Below the pieces are notes generated by a model. That model saw only the letters and a list, made by a program, of their open reading frames with translations, did not search any database and was not told the origin of the DNA. A DNA stretch of 64,000 nt, taken from Halichoerus grypus. Its lineage: Eukaryota; Chordata; Mammalia; Carnivora; Phocidae. The first letter of the stretch is position 1. Each line of letters begins with the position of its first letter. Both the position numbers and the translations under genes were made by a program. This document shows, one piece after another, positions 34,420 to 44,345 of this stretch. The stretch lies in NCBI RefSeq assembly GCF_964656455.1, contig NC_135715.1, positions 80,020,414-80,084,413 on the forward strand. The letters run 5' to 3'.

Positions 34420-34816
34420 CCTTTTATGGTGTCTTGCTGCCTCCATTTCTTAAAGCTCTAAATTTATTACAACAGAGACAGTAGTACTCTCCAAATATTC
34501 TTTGTGGGCCCCTACACTTCCTAGTCTCTTTTCCAGTTGTGTTGGGTCCTGTGACACAAACAGGGTCTACTGGGCTATGAGTGGAAGAGTTGTAGGTCAC
34601 TTCTGGGTAGGCCAGTGTGTCTTCAACACACACTCTTTCACCTGAGTGGTTACACGTGAAGACAACAGGATGGCAGAGGTGCTAAAGGAGGAGCCAAGGA
34701 GACCACTCTGACCCATGGCCAAATGTGATGTGATGAGAAAATCCTCTGTTGTATTATACCACTAAGATTTGGGGATTTACTTGTTCCCACTAGCCTAGCT
34801 TGTCCTGACTAATACA
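34420..34816 (+). mobile_element. MLT1-like (ERVL-MaLR) LTR fragment
   Basis: Blocks GGGCTATGAGTGGAAG, GTCACTTCTGGGTAGG, GACAACAGGATGGCAGAGG, CACTAAGATTTGGGGATTTA and the end TGTCCTGACTAATACA follow the known MLT1 order and end in CA. The left boundary is approximate. It is an ancient solo LTR with no internal region. Confidence 0.7.
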
Positions 34817-35380
34817 GGCTCACAGGCAGCAGAGAGGGTGAGTTATTGGGAGTGGAGGAATGGAAAAGGGAGGGGTTTGTAGGCCTCACTCAGGAATCAC
34901 CTTGTAAGACACTCCTTGTTCTGACTACTTAATGAGGAAACTGGTAGTGTCAATCATGAGGGAACTGTTAAGGATGATGTCATCATCACCATCTGTTTGT
35001 GAAAAGTGGAGTAACATGGACAACTATGTTTGGATTTGGAGGAAAGGATTCCTGGAGAGGAAAGAAAATAGAGCCGGGAAGTTCAACTGAAAGGCAAGAG
35101 AATTTCTCTGACTCTAAGTACTTAGCTTCTGGCTGGAGACATCAGGATTACTAATCTCATGAAATATTATACCAAAGAATATACAAATATTAAATGTAGT
35201 GCAGAATAAAATAAATATTTGGAAAAAAGAGATTATGATAGGCTGGAAGACCAGGGAAGAAGAAAGTCTTCACAGAAGAATGGGCATATGAGATGGCATT
35301 CTAACATAGGTCAAATTTAGAAAGATGGGAGGAGAGGGCCTTCTGGGTGGAAGGACTGATGTGCACAAAGGTTTTAAGTT
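34817..35380. other. unique sequence
   Basis: No gene or repeat recognised between the MLT1-like LTR and the next SINE. Confidence 0.5.
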
Positions 35381-35392
35381 CAGAAAATCCTG

Positions 35393-35591
35393 GGGCACCT
35401 AGGTGGCACAGCTGGTTAAGCATCTGACCTGGTTTTGGCTCAGGTCATGATCTTGTGGATCATGAGATCGAGCCCCACATTGGGCTTTGCGCTCAATGCG
35501 GCGTCTACTTGAGTTTCTCTCTCTCCCTCTGCTCCTCACTCCCCCGTGCCCCCCTCTCAAATAAATAAATTAATCTTTAAAAAAAAAAGGC
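35393..35591 (+). mobile_element. Can-SINE, older
   Basis: Head GGGCACCTAGGTGGCACAG, CT-rich body and TAAATAAATTAATCTTT tail. Perfect duplication CAGAAAATCCTG at 35381-35392 and 35592-35603. Confidence 0.93.
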
Positions 35592-35749
35592 CAGAAAATC
35601 CTGTTAGTCTAGTTTGACTAGAGTGTACTATTTGGGGAGGGTACATAAGTAGAGGTGAGACTTCAGAGATAGATGGAGGACACATTGTAGAGAACCTCAA
35701 TGCCATTGAACACCCTTAAACTTTATCTTGAAAGGGTGCTGTTACAATG

Positions 35750-36060
35750 TAATGGTGAAAAATTGCCAACCACCTTGATGCCCATCAATGAGAGAATAGA
35801 TAAGTAAGTTACGATGCTGCCCATCTATGGCATACCATTCAGCAGTTATTCACATGGAAAGATCTCCAAGGCACTGTTGAGTAAAAACATCAAGGATATG
35901 TTATACCACTTGTGTAAAGCAGCACACATCCATATCTGTAAACTCTATATTCCTGAATGCACATATATATAAACACACACAGATGTATTTGAATGCATCC
36001 TAGGAAGGAAGGATACACACAAACTGGTAACAGTAGCTACATCTGGGCAAAGGGCTTGGG
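35750..36060 (+). mobile_element. old L1 3' region fragment (L1ME-like)
   Basis: Blocks CCCATCAATGAGAGAATAGA, CATGGAAAGATCTCCAAGGC, CCACTTGTGTAAA and GGATACACACAAACTGGTAAC follow the order of an old L1 3' region on the plus strand. Diverged and truncated at both ends. Confidence 0.65.
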
Positions 36061-36489
36061 ACTGGCCACAATCTTACCTGCTCTCCAAGGTCAAGGTCTT
36101 GGAAAGCTTTTGAGAATGGAGCCTAACCAGATTATTTCTGTCACTTAAGCCTGCTTCTTTCCCCAAGCCCAGCTCAAACTGGATTCCAACCTTGGTTATC
36201 ATCTAGGTGGACTGGCTTGCTTTCCCATCAATTGAAATGCATTTATGGCAATAGAAGGTAGTAAATCCCCTTGCAAAGATAAGCAGAGCTCTCTTTCATC
36301 AAAAATTATTTTTCACTGAGTAAAAATATTTCTGGTCAAGACATAGACATCCTTTTGAGAGTGATATTTTTAGTTTTCTTGAATGAGAAAATCCTTTATT
36401 GGAGTAAAACAAAACAAAACAACTGTTTATATCTGGACTACTTTCAAGAAAAATCTGAAATGTACAATAACATTAAAATACATTAATTA

Positions 36490-36691
36490 GGGGCGCCTGG
36501 GTGGTTCAGTCGTTGGGTGTCTGCTTTCGGCTTGGGTCCTGATGCCGGGGTCCTAGGATCGAGCCCTGCATCGGGCTCCCTGCTCGGCAGGAAGCCTGCT
36601 TCTCCCTCTCCCACTCCTCCTGCTTGTGTTCCTGCTCTCACTATTCTGTCTCTGTCAGATAAATAAATAAAATCTTTAAAAAAAAACCAAA
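36490..36691 (+). mobile_element. Can-SINE, first of a stacked pair
   Basis: Head GGGGCGCCTGGGTGGTTCAG with CpG-containing body. Duplication ACATTAATT at 36480-36488 and 36692-36700. Confidence 0.93.
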
Positions 36692-36701
36692 ACATTAATT
36701 T

Positions 36702-36905
36702 AAGGTGCCTGGGTGGCTCAGTTGGTTGGGCGACTACCTTCGGCTCAGGTCGTGATCCCAGAGTCCTGGGATGGAGCCCACATCGGGCTCCCTGCTCAGC
36801 GGGGCGTTTGCTTCTTCCTCTCCTTCTGCCGCTCCCCGTTTGTGCTCTTGCTTGCTCGCTGACAAATAAATAAATAAATCTCAAAAAAAATAAAAAATAA
36901 AAAAG
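36702..36905 (+). mobile_element. Can-SINE, second of a stacked pair
   Basis: Head AAGGTGCCTGGGTGGCTCAG, tail TAAATAAATAAATCTCAAAA with extra A-rich units. The target ACATTAATT recurs at 36692-36700 and 36907-36915. The third copy shows the second SINE landed in the duplication of the first, or the reverse. Confidence 0.93.
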
Positions 36906-36949
36906 TACATTAATTAAAACCACAGAACAATTAAAATATTTAAAAAGAA

Positions 36950-37600
36950 AGACCAAAAATTATTTAGCTTACTCACCAATAAGAAATACATATATTTTTC
37001 AACTAATGATAGAGGAAAAGTTACCTATAGAATAAACTATATTTTGGTTCCCACCTCATATCATATCCCCAAACAAATTTCAGATATATTAAAATCACTA
37101 TCAAAATACAACAAAGCAAGCAAAAATGAGTCCAAAATTGTATTTTAAAAAATGAGCAATAAGTTTTATCTCAGGATTGCAAAGATGATACAATATTAGA
37201 AAAATCTTCAATGTAATTCATCACTTTGACAAAATTAAAAGAGAAAAAAATCATACTATTGTTGCATCAGCAGATGTAGAAAATGCACTCAAATGTCCAA
37301 TTTTTGCTCATATAAATACTCTTTAATTTGTTAAAGTATATTGCCTCAAAATCTATAGCAAATATCATATTGAAGGGTGAAATGCTAGAAGAGTCTCATT
37401 AAAATGAGACATGCAATATTCCTGTTATTGCCTCACAATTTAATAATACACTGGATGTCCTAGCCAGTGTAAAATTTGTACTGTCATATGAAATATTTGC
37501 CTATAGGGAAAAGCCAAGAAAATCTGGTTATGAGCTATAAACTACTGATAAGTGAGCTGAACAACTTATTGTATAAATCATTTATAAATTCAGTAACAGA
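36950..37600 (+). mobile_element. old L1 ORF2 fragment, RT region
   Basis: Plus-strand remnant with GATTGCAAAGATGATACAAT, AATGTAATTCATCAC, TGCATCAGCAGATGTAGAAA and TATTGAAGGGTGAAATG, which follow the L1 RT palm order (antisense-free). Heavily decayed, no open frame. Confidence 0.6.
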
Positions 37601-37648
37601 AAGATATTTGGAAAATCCTCAAATATTTTGAAATTAAGCAACAATATT

Positions 37649-37690
37649 TCTTTCTTTCTTTCTTTCTTTTTTTCTTTTTTTTTTTCTTTT

Positions 37691-37726
<36 letters not shown>

Positions 37727-37728
37727 TC
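37649..37728. repeat. (TTTC)n microsatellite in a SINE tail
   Basis: About 80 bases of TTTC units interrupted by poly-T runs in the middle, so it is really two pure blocks. It is likely length-variable. Confidence 0.95.
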
Positions 37729-37819
37729 AAGTAGGCCCCATGCCCAATGTGGGGCTTGAACTCATAACCCTGGGATCAAGTGTCAGATACTCTACTGACT
37801 GAACCAGTTAGGGATGTTT
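37650..37819 (-). mobile_element. Can-SINE, minus strand, with expanded (TTTC)n tail
   Basis: Minus-strand copy of an older SINE type (antisense AGGCCCCATGCCCAATGTGG) whose A-rich tail has become a TTTC/T-rich tract at 37649-37728. Perfect duplication AGCAACAATATTT at 37637-37649 and 37820-37832. Confidence 0.94.
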
Positions 37820-38359
37820 AGCAACAATATTTTTAAATAACCCATGGGTAAAAGAAGTCACAAAGGAAATTAGAAAATATTTTGAACTGAATAAAAATGA
37901 AAATAAAAACACAACATATTATTTGTGAGATGCAGCATGAAAGTAGCACTGAGAGAGAAATCTGTAGCTTTTAATGTTTATATTAGGAAGAAAAGGTCTA
38001 AAATCAACATAGCTGCCAACTTAAGGTGCTAAAAGAATAAGTTAAACACAAATTAGGAATGGAATAATCAAGCCAGGAATAGAAATCAGTGAAATACCAA
38101 ACAGTTAAGCACTACAAAAAATACAACATAAAAGTTTTGTTTTGTTTTTTTAATCAGTAAAGTGAATAAATCTAGCTAGACTGGTCAAGAAAGAAAAATA
38201 AAAAAGAGGATATCAATATGATCTTAGAGACATTAAAGGATAATAGATATTAAAATTCAATAATTTTGAAAACTTAAATGCAATAGATGAGTTTGCTGAA
38301 AGATTCAAATTACTAAATTACTAAAGATTCAAATCACCAACTGCTAGCAGAGATAGGGC

Positions 38360-38925
38360 AACTGAATGCATTACAGGTGGAGATATAAAATAGCACTACT
38401 GTTTTGGAAAACAGTTTGGCATTATTTAGTCAAGAGAAATGAAAATGCATGTTCACAGAAGACTTGTTCATGGCAGCTTTATTCAAAATAGCCCCAAACT
38501 GAAAACAACCCAAATGTCTGGGGGTGAACGCATATAAAATATATGGTACATCTATACAGTGGAAGCAATGTAAAGAAATTAATTACTGATACACACAATC
38601 TGGATGGCTTTTAAAAACATGATGCTGAGAAAAGGAAGCCAGACACAAAAGAATATATGCTGTTTTATTCCATTCATACAAAATTCTAGAAAATACAAAT
38701 CTGATCCATAGTGCTACAAAGCTATCAGTGAGTGAGTCCATGGTGCTTGGGGTCGCCACGGGTAGAGAATGGGAACCATGTGGGGTAATGGAAACATTCT
38801 GTATCATGACTGAGGTGTTGGTTACATGACTGTATGTGTTTCTCAAAACTCATCTAACTGTACACTTAAAGTGTGTCCATTTTATTTTATATGTTATACT
38901 TTAATGAAATTGTTTTTTAAAAATT
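38360..38925 (+). mobile_element. old L1 ORF2 end and 3' UTR (L1M class)
   Basis: Blocks GTTCATGGCAGCTTTATTC, GAAGCCAGACACAAAAGAAT, AATTCTAGAAAATACAAA, GTTACATGACTGTATGTGT and CATCTAACTGTACACTTAAA follow the end of an old L1M element on the plus strand. Confidence 0.75.
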
Positions 38926-39066
38926 AGTAACATTTTTATGCAACAACCAACTAGAAAATGTAGTAGAAAAAGATGATAGCAACAAACTACAGGATACTTC
39001 AAATTAAAATGAACAAAAATGTGCAAGAACTTTATGGAATCAATTATAAATAATTAAAAGACATGG

Positions 39067-39471
39067 GGGGGCATGTGGGTGGCTCAGTCAGTTGGGTGTC
39101 AGATTCTTGATTTTGGCTCAGGTTATGATCTCAGGGTTGTGAGATCGAGCCCTGAGTCAGGCTCCACACTGGGCATGGAGGCTGCTTAAGATTCTCATGC
39201 TGCCTCATGGGGTGCCTGGGTGGCTCAGCTTGTTAAACATCTGCCTTTAGCTCGGGTCATGATCCCAGGGTCCTGGGATCGAGTCCCACATGAGGCTCCT
39301 TGCTCAGCGAGGAGCCTGCTTCTCCCTCTCCCTCTGCCTGCTCCTCCCCCTGCTTGTCTCTCTCTCTCTCTGTCAAATAAATAAATAAAATATAAAAAAA
39401 AAAAGATTTTTTTCTCCCTCTCCCTCTGCCCCTCCCCCATCTCTCTCCCTCTCTAAAGAAAAAAAATATTG
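39067..39471 (+). mobile_element. older Can-SINE interrupted by a younger one
   Basis: Head GGGGCATGTGGGTGGCTCAG with the older GATTCTTGATTTTGGCTCAG body. The copy resumes at 39404 with the CT-rich body after the inner insertion. Outer duplication AAAGACATGG at 39057-39066 and 39472-39481. Confidence 0.9.
39209..39403 (+). mobile_element. younger Can-SINE nested in the older one
   Basis: Head GGGGTGCCTGGGTGGCTCAG, complete body and TAAATAAATAAAATATAAAA tail, inserted in the CT body of the host SINE. The flanks share AAGATT(C/T)T, a short decayed duplication, with about 12 extra bases on the left. Confidence 0.9.
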
Positions 39472-40422
39472 AAAGACATGGAAGATCCAAAAATAGAGAA
39501 ATAGACCAAGTTTCATGAATGTAGAGATCAGTACCAAAGAGATGCAAATTCTACATAAAATGAGTTCTATATCCAATGCAATTCGAATAAAAATTCCAAG
39601 AAAATCTTAGAATAAAAATTCCAAGAATGTCACAAACTATTCTTAAAATTCATATGAAAGAGTAAATGATCCAAGAATAGCTAAAGGATTAGTGAAAAAA
39701 ATTAAGAAAAAGGACTTGAACTATTGGGTGTAAGAAATTATCATGAAGCTATAGTACCTACAACACAGTGGTACTGAATCAAAAAAGACAAATGAAAATA
39801 GAAGAGATCAAAAATAGATCAATGGAATAGAAAACAGATACATGTAAGATAGCAGAGGTATTACAAATTGGTAGAGAATTGATATACATAAAAATTAAAT
39901 TAGATTCCTTCCTCATACCATATACAAACAAAAGAAACAAAAACACAGGAAATATAGCTAATCTTGGGATAGGGAAGGATGGTATAAGCAATTGAAGAAA
40001 CCACAAAAGGAAACATCAAAAGATTTGTCTATAAAAATTTACAAATTTCTAATATCAAACAAATGAAAATATATGCACAATATTGAAAGAGAAAGTATTA
40101 AAATTATCATTATCTAAATAACTCTTTTAAATCAATGAAATGATTCATATAGGAGAAAGACAATGAGCAGAGAAGAAATACAAATTAGATATTAACAAAC
40201 AAAGAAACATATTATATAACTAGCAAGTGTATGCAAATTAAAATGAGATGCTGTTTTTTACCTACTAAATTGGTGAAGTTAAAATAAAACAAAAACCTGT
40301 ATTATTCAATACTGGTGAGGGTGTGATGAGATAGGTATTCTCATCCATTGCTGGTAGAAGTGTAGATTGGCAAAAATTTCTGGAAAACAATTTGATAATG
40401 ACTTTTAAAAAATTTATACCTA

Positions 40423-40615
40423 GTGGCGCCTGGGTGGTTCAGTTGGTTAAGCATCCAATTCTTGATTTCTGCTCAGCTCATGATCACAGGGTCGTGAGAT
40501 CTAGTCCTGCGCTGGACATGGAGCCTGCTTAAGATTCTCTCTCCCTCTCCCTTTGCCCCCCCCCCAACCCCCACCCCCGGGTCGCATACACACATGCTGT
40601 CTCTCTCTCTCTCTC
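40423..40615 (+). mobile_element. Can-SINE in old L1
   Basis: Head GTGGCGCCTGGGTGGTTCAG, body with a poly-C tract at 40556-40580 and CTCTCTC tail. Diverged duplication AAAAATTTATACCTAGT against AAAAATTATTCCTATT. Confidence 0.9.
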
Positions 40616-40999
40616 CAAAAATTATTCCTATTATATTAAAATTTGTAATAGTTAAAAGCGAAAAAATTGAGTGTCTAACAATTAAATCAGTGAAGGTATA
40701 TTCATATTATAGATTTATGCAGCTAGTGGAGATCATGTTTTGCAGATATATTTAGTTGTCATGAGGGAAATAGTCAATATTGATGGTCAGTGGAAAAAGC
40801 AACCTATAAGTTTATATAAAATTTATTTCTAATTTTTTAAACAAACAAAATATATGCATACTATAGGAACAAGATTGGAAATAAACGTAACAATATTTTA
40901 ACAGTGATCATCTCAGTGCGAAAATTGTAGATTTATATTTTCTTCCTTATGTTCTTTTAAACCAACTTTTCTACAATAAACATGCATTAGTTTTGCAAA

Positions 41000-41695
41000 C
41001 AGAAAATATCTCTAAAACATCAGCAAGAATAAAGAGACATATGTACTAGACACCTCAAATAAATGACTTATTGAAAGTTTAAAAGAAACAGCTTTAAGGA
41101 TCTGTAAGTCGGAACAAAAGGAAAACAATCAGGTGACACAGTTCAGGTAAAAGCAGCGAGGAATTTTGTCAGGAGCAGCATTTACCAGAGTGTGTTCTGT
41201 GAATCCTAGTGCTGTTTGTATTATTGCTCAGTATGTAATATTAGGAAATATTATGGAATGATGGAAGGGAAGTTTCCCTGGCTACTAAGGTTGGGTACAA
41301 AAGCAATAGTTTCTTAACTTCCCTTAAACTTCTGATAAGCTAAGTGTTTGAAATACTATTATCCTTGGTTGTTAACATTCACATGCTTTAGACTCCAAAT
41401 TGTACGCATTGGAATAAACATTCTGTTTTGTAAATCCAAGAGCCTAAGGTATCTTTTAGCCTAAATAGAAGCCCATTAATGATCAGAGTGCCAATGGAGA
41501 GGGTCAGCTTTTTTCAATAAAGACCTACAATCTGTTGAAGCTCTTAGTTAAATATTTGACCAAATTCTAGAGTTCTGTGCTATTAACATAAAAGAGTCCA
41601 TTTTAGTCTGTAAATATTAGAACAAATGTTACCAATTTACCCTTAACCATTATCACATCAAAACCTGGCCCTTGAGGTAGATATGATTTTTTTCC
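41000..41695. other. unique sequence
   Basis: No gene or repeat recognised. Confidence 0.5.
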
Positions 41696-41950
41696 TTTTT
41701 TTTTATTATGTTATGTTAATCACCATACATTACATCATTAGTTTTTGATGTAGTGATCCATGATTCATTGTTTGCGTATAACACCCAGTGCTCCATGCAG
41801 TACGTGCCGTCTTTAATACCCATCACCAGGCTAACCCATTCCCCCACCCGCCTCCCCTCTAGAACCCTCAGTTTGTTTTTCAGAGTCCATAGTCTCTCAT
41901 GGTTCGTCTCCCCCTCCGATATCCCCCCCTTCATTTTTCCCTTCCTGCTA
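41696..41950 (-). mobile_element. young L1 3' UTR, minus strand
   Basis: The antisense matches the 3' UTR of the 11.3-17.2 kb L1 (TTTTGATGTAGTGATCCATG, ACCCAGTGCTCCATGC, CCCCCCTTCATTTTTCCC) with few differences. The left end is its A-tail (TTTTTTTTATTATGTTATG). It is truncated within the 3' UTR and abuts a second L1 end. Confidence 0.9.
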
Positions 41951-41954
41951 TCTT

Positions 41955-42752
41955 CTTCTTCTTTTTTTTTTTTTTAACATATAATGTATTATTTGTTTCA
42001 GAGGTACAGATCTGTGAATCAGCAGTCTTGCACAATTCACAGAGCTCACCATAGCACATACCCTCCCCAATGTCTATCACTCAGCCACCCCATCCCTCCC
42101 ACCCCCCACCATTCCAGCAACCCTCAGTTTGTTTCCTGAGATTAAGAATTCCTCATATCAGTGAGATCATATGATACATGTCTTTCTCTGATTGACTTAT
42201 TTCGCTCAGCATAATACCCTCCAGTTCCATCCACGTCGTTGCAGATGGCAAGATTTCATTCCTTTTGATGGCTGCATGATATTCCATTGTATATATATAC
42301 CACATCTTCTTTATCCATTCATCTGTCGATGGACATCTTGGCTCTTTCCACAGTTTGGCTATTGTGGGCATTGCTGCTATAAACATCGGGGTGCACGTAT
42401 CCCTTCAAATCCCTACATTTGTATCTCTGGGGTAAATACCCAGTAGTGCAATTGCTGGGTCTTTCAGTAGCTCTATTTTCAACTTTTTGAGGAACCTCCA
42501 TACTGTTTTGCAGAGTGGCTGCACCAGCTTGCATTCCCACCAACAGTGTAGGAGGGTTCTCCTTTCTCCACATCCCCGCCAACATCTGTCGTTTCCTGAC
42601 TTGTTAATTTTAGCCATTCTGACTGGTGTGAGGTGGTATCTCATTGAGGTTTTGATTTGAATTTCCCTGATGCCGAATGATGTTGAGCACTTTTTCCTGT
42701 GTCTGTTGGCCATTTGGATGTCTTCTTTGGAAAAATGTCTGTTCATGTTGAT
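41955..42752 (-). mobile_element. second young L1 3' end, minus strand
   Basis: Begins with T-run (A-tail) then AACATATAATGTATTATTTG, the 3' UTR with TTTCCTGAGATTAAGAATTC, and ORF2 C-terminus to 42752 (Cys-rich CWRGCGE and CWWECK present on the minus strand). The frame is broken by stops but resemblance to the 11.3 kb L1 ORF2 end is clear. Confidence 0.88.
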
Positions 42753-42886
42753 TTTATATAATGTCTTATAATGTAGCTGTAGACAATATCATTGTTTAAC
42801 CCCCAAGATGTTTAAACTGTTGAATGAAGTTACTTAGTTGTATCCGTTAAACTTGGGGAAACTTTGCTCAATACATGCTCTTCCAT

Positions 42887-42995
42887 TTTTTTTTTTTTAA
42901 CATGGAACACTTCATGAATTTGTGTGTCATCCTTGTACTGGGGCCATGACAGTCTTCTCCATATTGTTCCAATCATGTGCTGTGGAAGCGAACAT
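42887..42995 (-). pseudogene. U6 snRNA pseudogene (retroposed)
   Basis: The antisense of U6 is clear: CATGGAACACTTCATGAATT, TGTGTGTCATCCTTGTACTG, GGGGCCATGACAGTCTTCTCC, ATTGTTCCAATC and ATGTGCTGTGGAAGCGAACA correspond to the 3' end through the 5' stem of U6. Several substitutions and a missing segment (TTTTAGTAT type) before the 5' hairpin show it is not a functional gene. A T-run at 42886-42898 is a poly(A) tail on the minus strand, the mark of L1-mediated retroposition. Confidence 0.88.
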
Positions 42996-43718
42996 CATGG
43001 ACTTCTGTTTTAGCTACCAGGTATCATGCTCTTCTCAGTGACAGGCCAACAGATCCAGTTTAGGTTGTTTCTGGTTTGAACAGAAAAGGAGGCCAAACAG
43101 GCATACAGGTAACTCACCCAATAGGCTTAGCAGGTTATTTAAATGTAAGTTAAAAAGAAGAGAGGTGAGCACGCAGTTTTGTTTTCCACTGTTTAGAACT
43201 GGACTTGATCCTTCAGAAGCTTCCTTCAGAAGCTATTTTTAATTATTTGATGCTGTCAGAAGCATTCTGGTACAAATTTTGAAGGCCCACTAAGCCTGAC
43301 AGGGCAATGTCAGGGGAAGGGATAAATTTCATCTTCAAGAGTTTATGAACCAAATAGACTCTCCATGGTCCCAACCTGTGTTCTAATGTCTTGTGATCTC
43401 ACACCATTATCACTAAAAAAGTTTTGTGCAACAGACCACAATATATGTATATTAATTAATTATGATGTATAGATACTATAGTGCTAATACATGGGGTATG
43501 CTATAAACACATGAATTACATTAAATACATTAAAGATAAAGTAACTTTTCACTTTAAATAATATCAGTAATGATATCTTCATGCATTTATTAGCTAATAC
43601 ATCAAGGCAACACATAGCGTGCAATTCATCATTAAGGGTAATATATATAAAGCCAGATTTGAAATGGTTTTCTTAGATGATTCACATTTTTTGCCATTTA
43701 CTTCTTGGCTAACCTCAT
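42996..43718. other. mostly unique sequence
   Basis: No gene recognised. 42996-43025 (about 30 bases) may be part of the U6 retrocopy insert, because CATGCTCTTC recurs at 43026-43035 and 42874-42883. Confidence 0.5.
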
Positions 43719-43736
43719 TAGAATTATCATTGTGTT

Positions 43737-43773
43737 GATCGGCTCTTGGCCTTTTGGCTAAGATCAAGTGTAG
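43737..43773 (+). pseudogene. U2 snRNA 5'-end fragment with target duplications
   Basis: The stretch CGGCTCTTGGCCTTTTGG then CTAAGATCAAGTGTAG is the first about 36 nt of U2 snRNA (real U2 starts ATCGCTTCTCGGCCTTTTGGCT) with 3-4 changes. It is bounded by the identical 16-mer TAGAATTATCATTGTG at 43719-43734 and 43771-43786. The final TAG is shared by U2 and the duplication. There is no A-tail. It is too short to be expressed as a functional snRNA. Confidence 0.85.
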
Positions 43774-43786
43774 AATTATCATTGTG

Positions 43787-43909
43787 GTTTTTTTCTTTAA
43801 GATTCTTTTTATTTATTTGTTTTTAAATGATTATTATTTTTCTTAAGTGAACTCATGACCCCGAGATCAAGAGTTGCATGTTCTACCAACTGAGCCATCC
43901 AGGCGCTCC
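43787..43909 (-). mobile_element. Can-SINE fragment, minus strand
   Basis: Minus-strand copy, antisense of the SINE head (GAGCCATCCAGGCGCTCC at the right) with an internal deletion joining the T-rich tail to GTGAACTCATGACC. Followed by a (TTG)n run at 43910-43936. Confidence 0.85.
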
Positions 43910-43936
43910 TTGTTGTTGTTGTTGTTGTTGTTGTTT
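43910..43936. repeat. (TTG)n microsatellite
   Basis: About nine TTG units between two SINE pieces. Confidence 0.95.
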
Positions 43937-43976
43937 TAAGTTAATTCTACACCCAACGTGGGGCTCAAACTCACTG
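43937..43976 (-). mobile_element. short second Can-SINE fragment, minus strand
   Basis: TTAAGTTAATTCTACACCC and AACGTGGGGCTCAAACTCAC match the SINE part that is missing from the adjoining copy, but the rest of the element is absent. Confidence 0.7.
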
Positions 43977-44261
43977 TTTTTACTTCATAGTGCAACTTTG
44001 TAGAAAGCTTGAACTTGAAGTAGAATTATCAGCTTGTCCATTTTCTTTTTGTTGGCTTCTGTTCACATTACTAGCATTATGATTCAGGATTCTCACTAGA
44101 AACTTTTTAAGCCATTTGTCAGGTATGTCATGCTAAGTCTTTTAAAAAACTAATGTCTCTGGGAGGATAACACATGCAGTCTTTAGTTCTGAATGTGAGT
44201 TTGTCAGAAATAGTAAGCTTGTCACGGTCAAGGCCTGAGAAACTAGTCTGTCAGTTATTTG
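43977..44261. other. unique sequence
   Basis: No repeat or exon recognised. Confidence 0.5.
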
Positions 44262-44345
44262 AGGGACAGAATTCTTTGTATCCTCCTCAGTTCTTAGTAG
44301 AGCATCTTAAACCCTTTTGTTCAATGCAGTTTTTCCTGAATAAAT
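44262..44345 (+). repeat. L2 LINE 3'-end fragment (weak)
   Basis: GAGGGACAGAATTCTTTGTA, TTCTTAGTAGAGCATCTTA and CCTGAATAAATAGG follow the L2 tail order. Highly diverged. Confidence 0.4.

Larger units (their letters stand above)
37601..38340 (+). mobile_element. old L1 ORF2 fragment, connection region
   Basis: Plus-strand remnant with TTTTGAAATTAAGCAACA, AAATAACCCATGGGTAAAAG and GAAATCTGTAGCTTTTAATG, which in an L1 lie upstream of the RT block found at 36950-37600. It must therefore come from a different insertion. A SINE is inserted at 37650-37819. Confidence 0.6.
38930..40999 (+). mobile_element. old L1 ORF2 C-terminal half and 3' end
   Basis: A second old plus-strand L1. GAAAGACATGGAAGATCC, CTATATCCAATGCAATTCG, GAATAGCTAAAGGATTAG and ATAGATCAATGGAATAGAAAA are the post-RT ORF2 blocks. 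The end has TTTTCTACAATAAACATGC, as in L1ME-type tails. Two SINE positions interrupt it (39067-39471 and 40423-40615). Confidence 0.7.

Noticed and set aside
36483..36956. 157-aa minus-strand frame
   Set aside because: It lies entirely on the antisense of two Can-SINEs and their tails.
42887..42995. Functional U6 gene
   Set aside because: Multiple substitutions, a missing internal segment and an A-tail mark it as a retrocopy.
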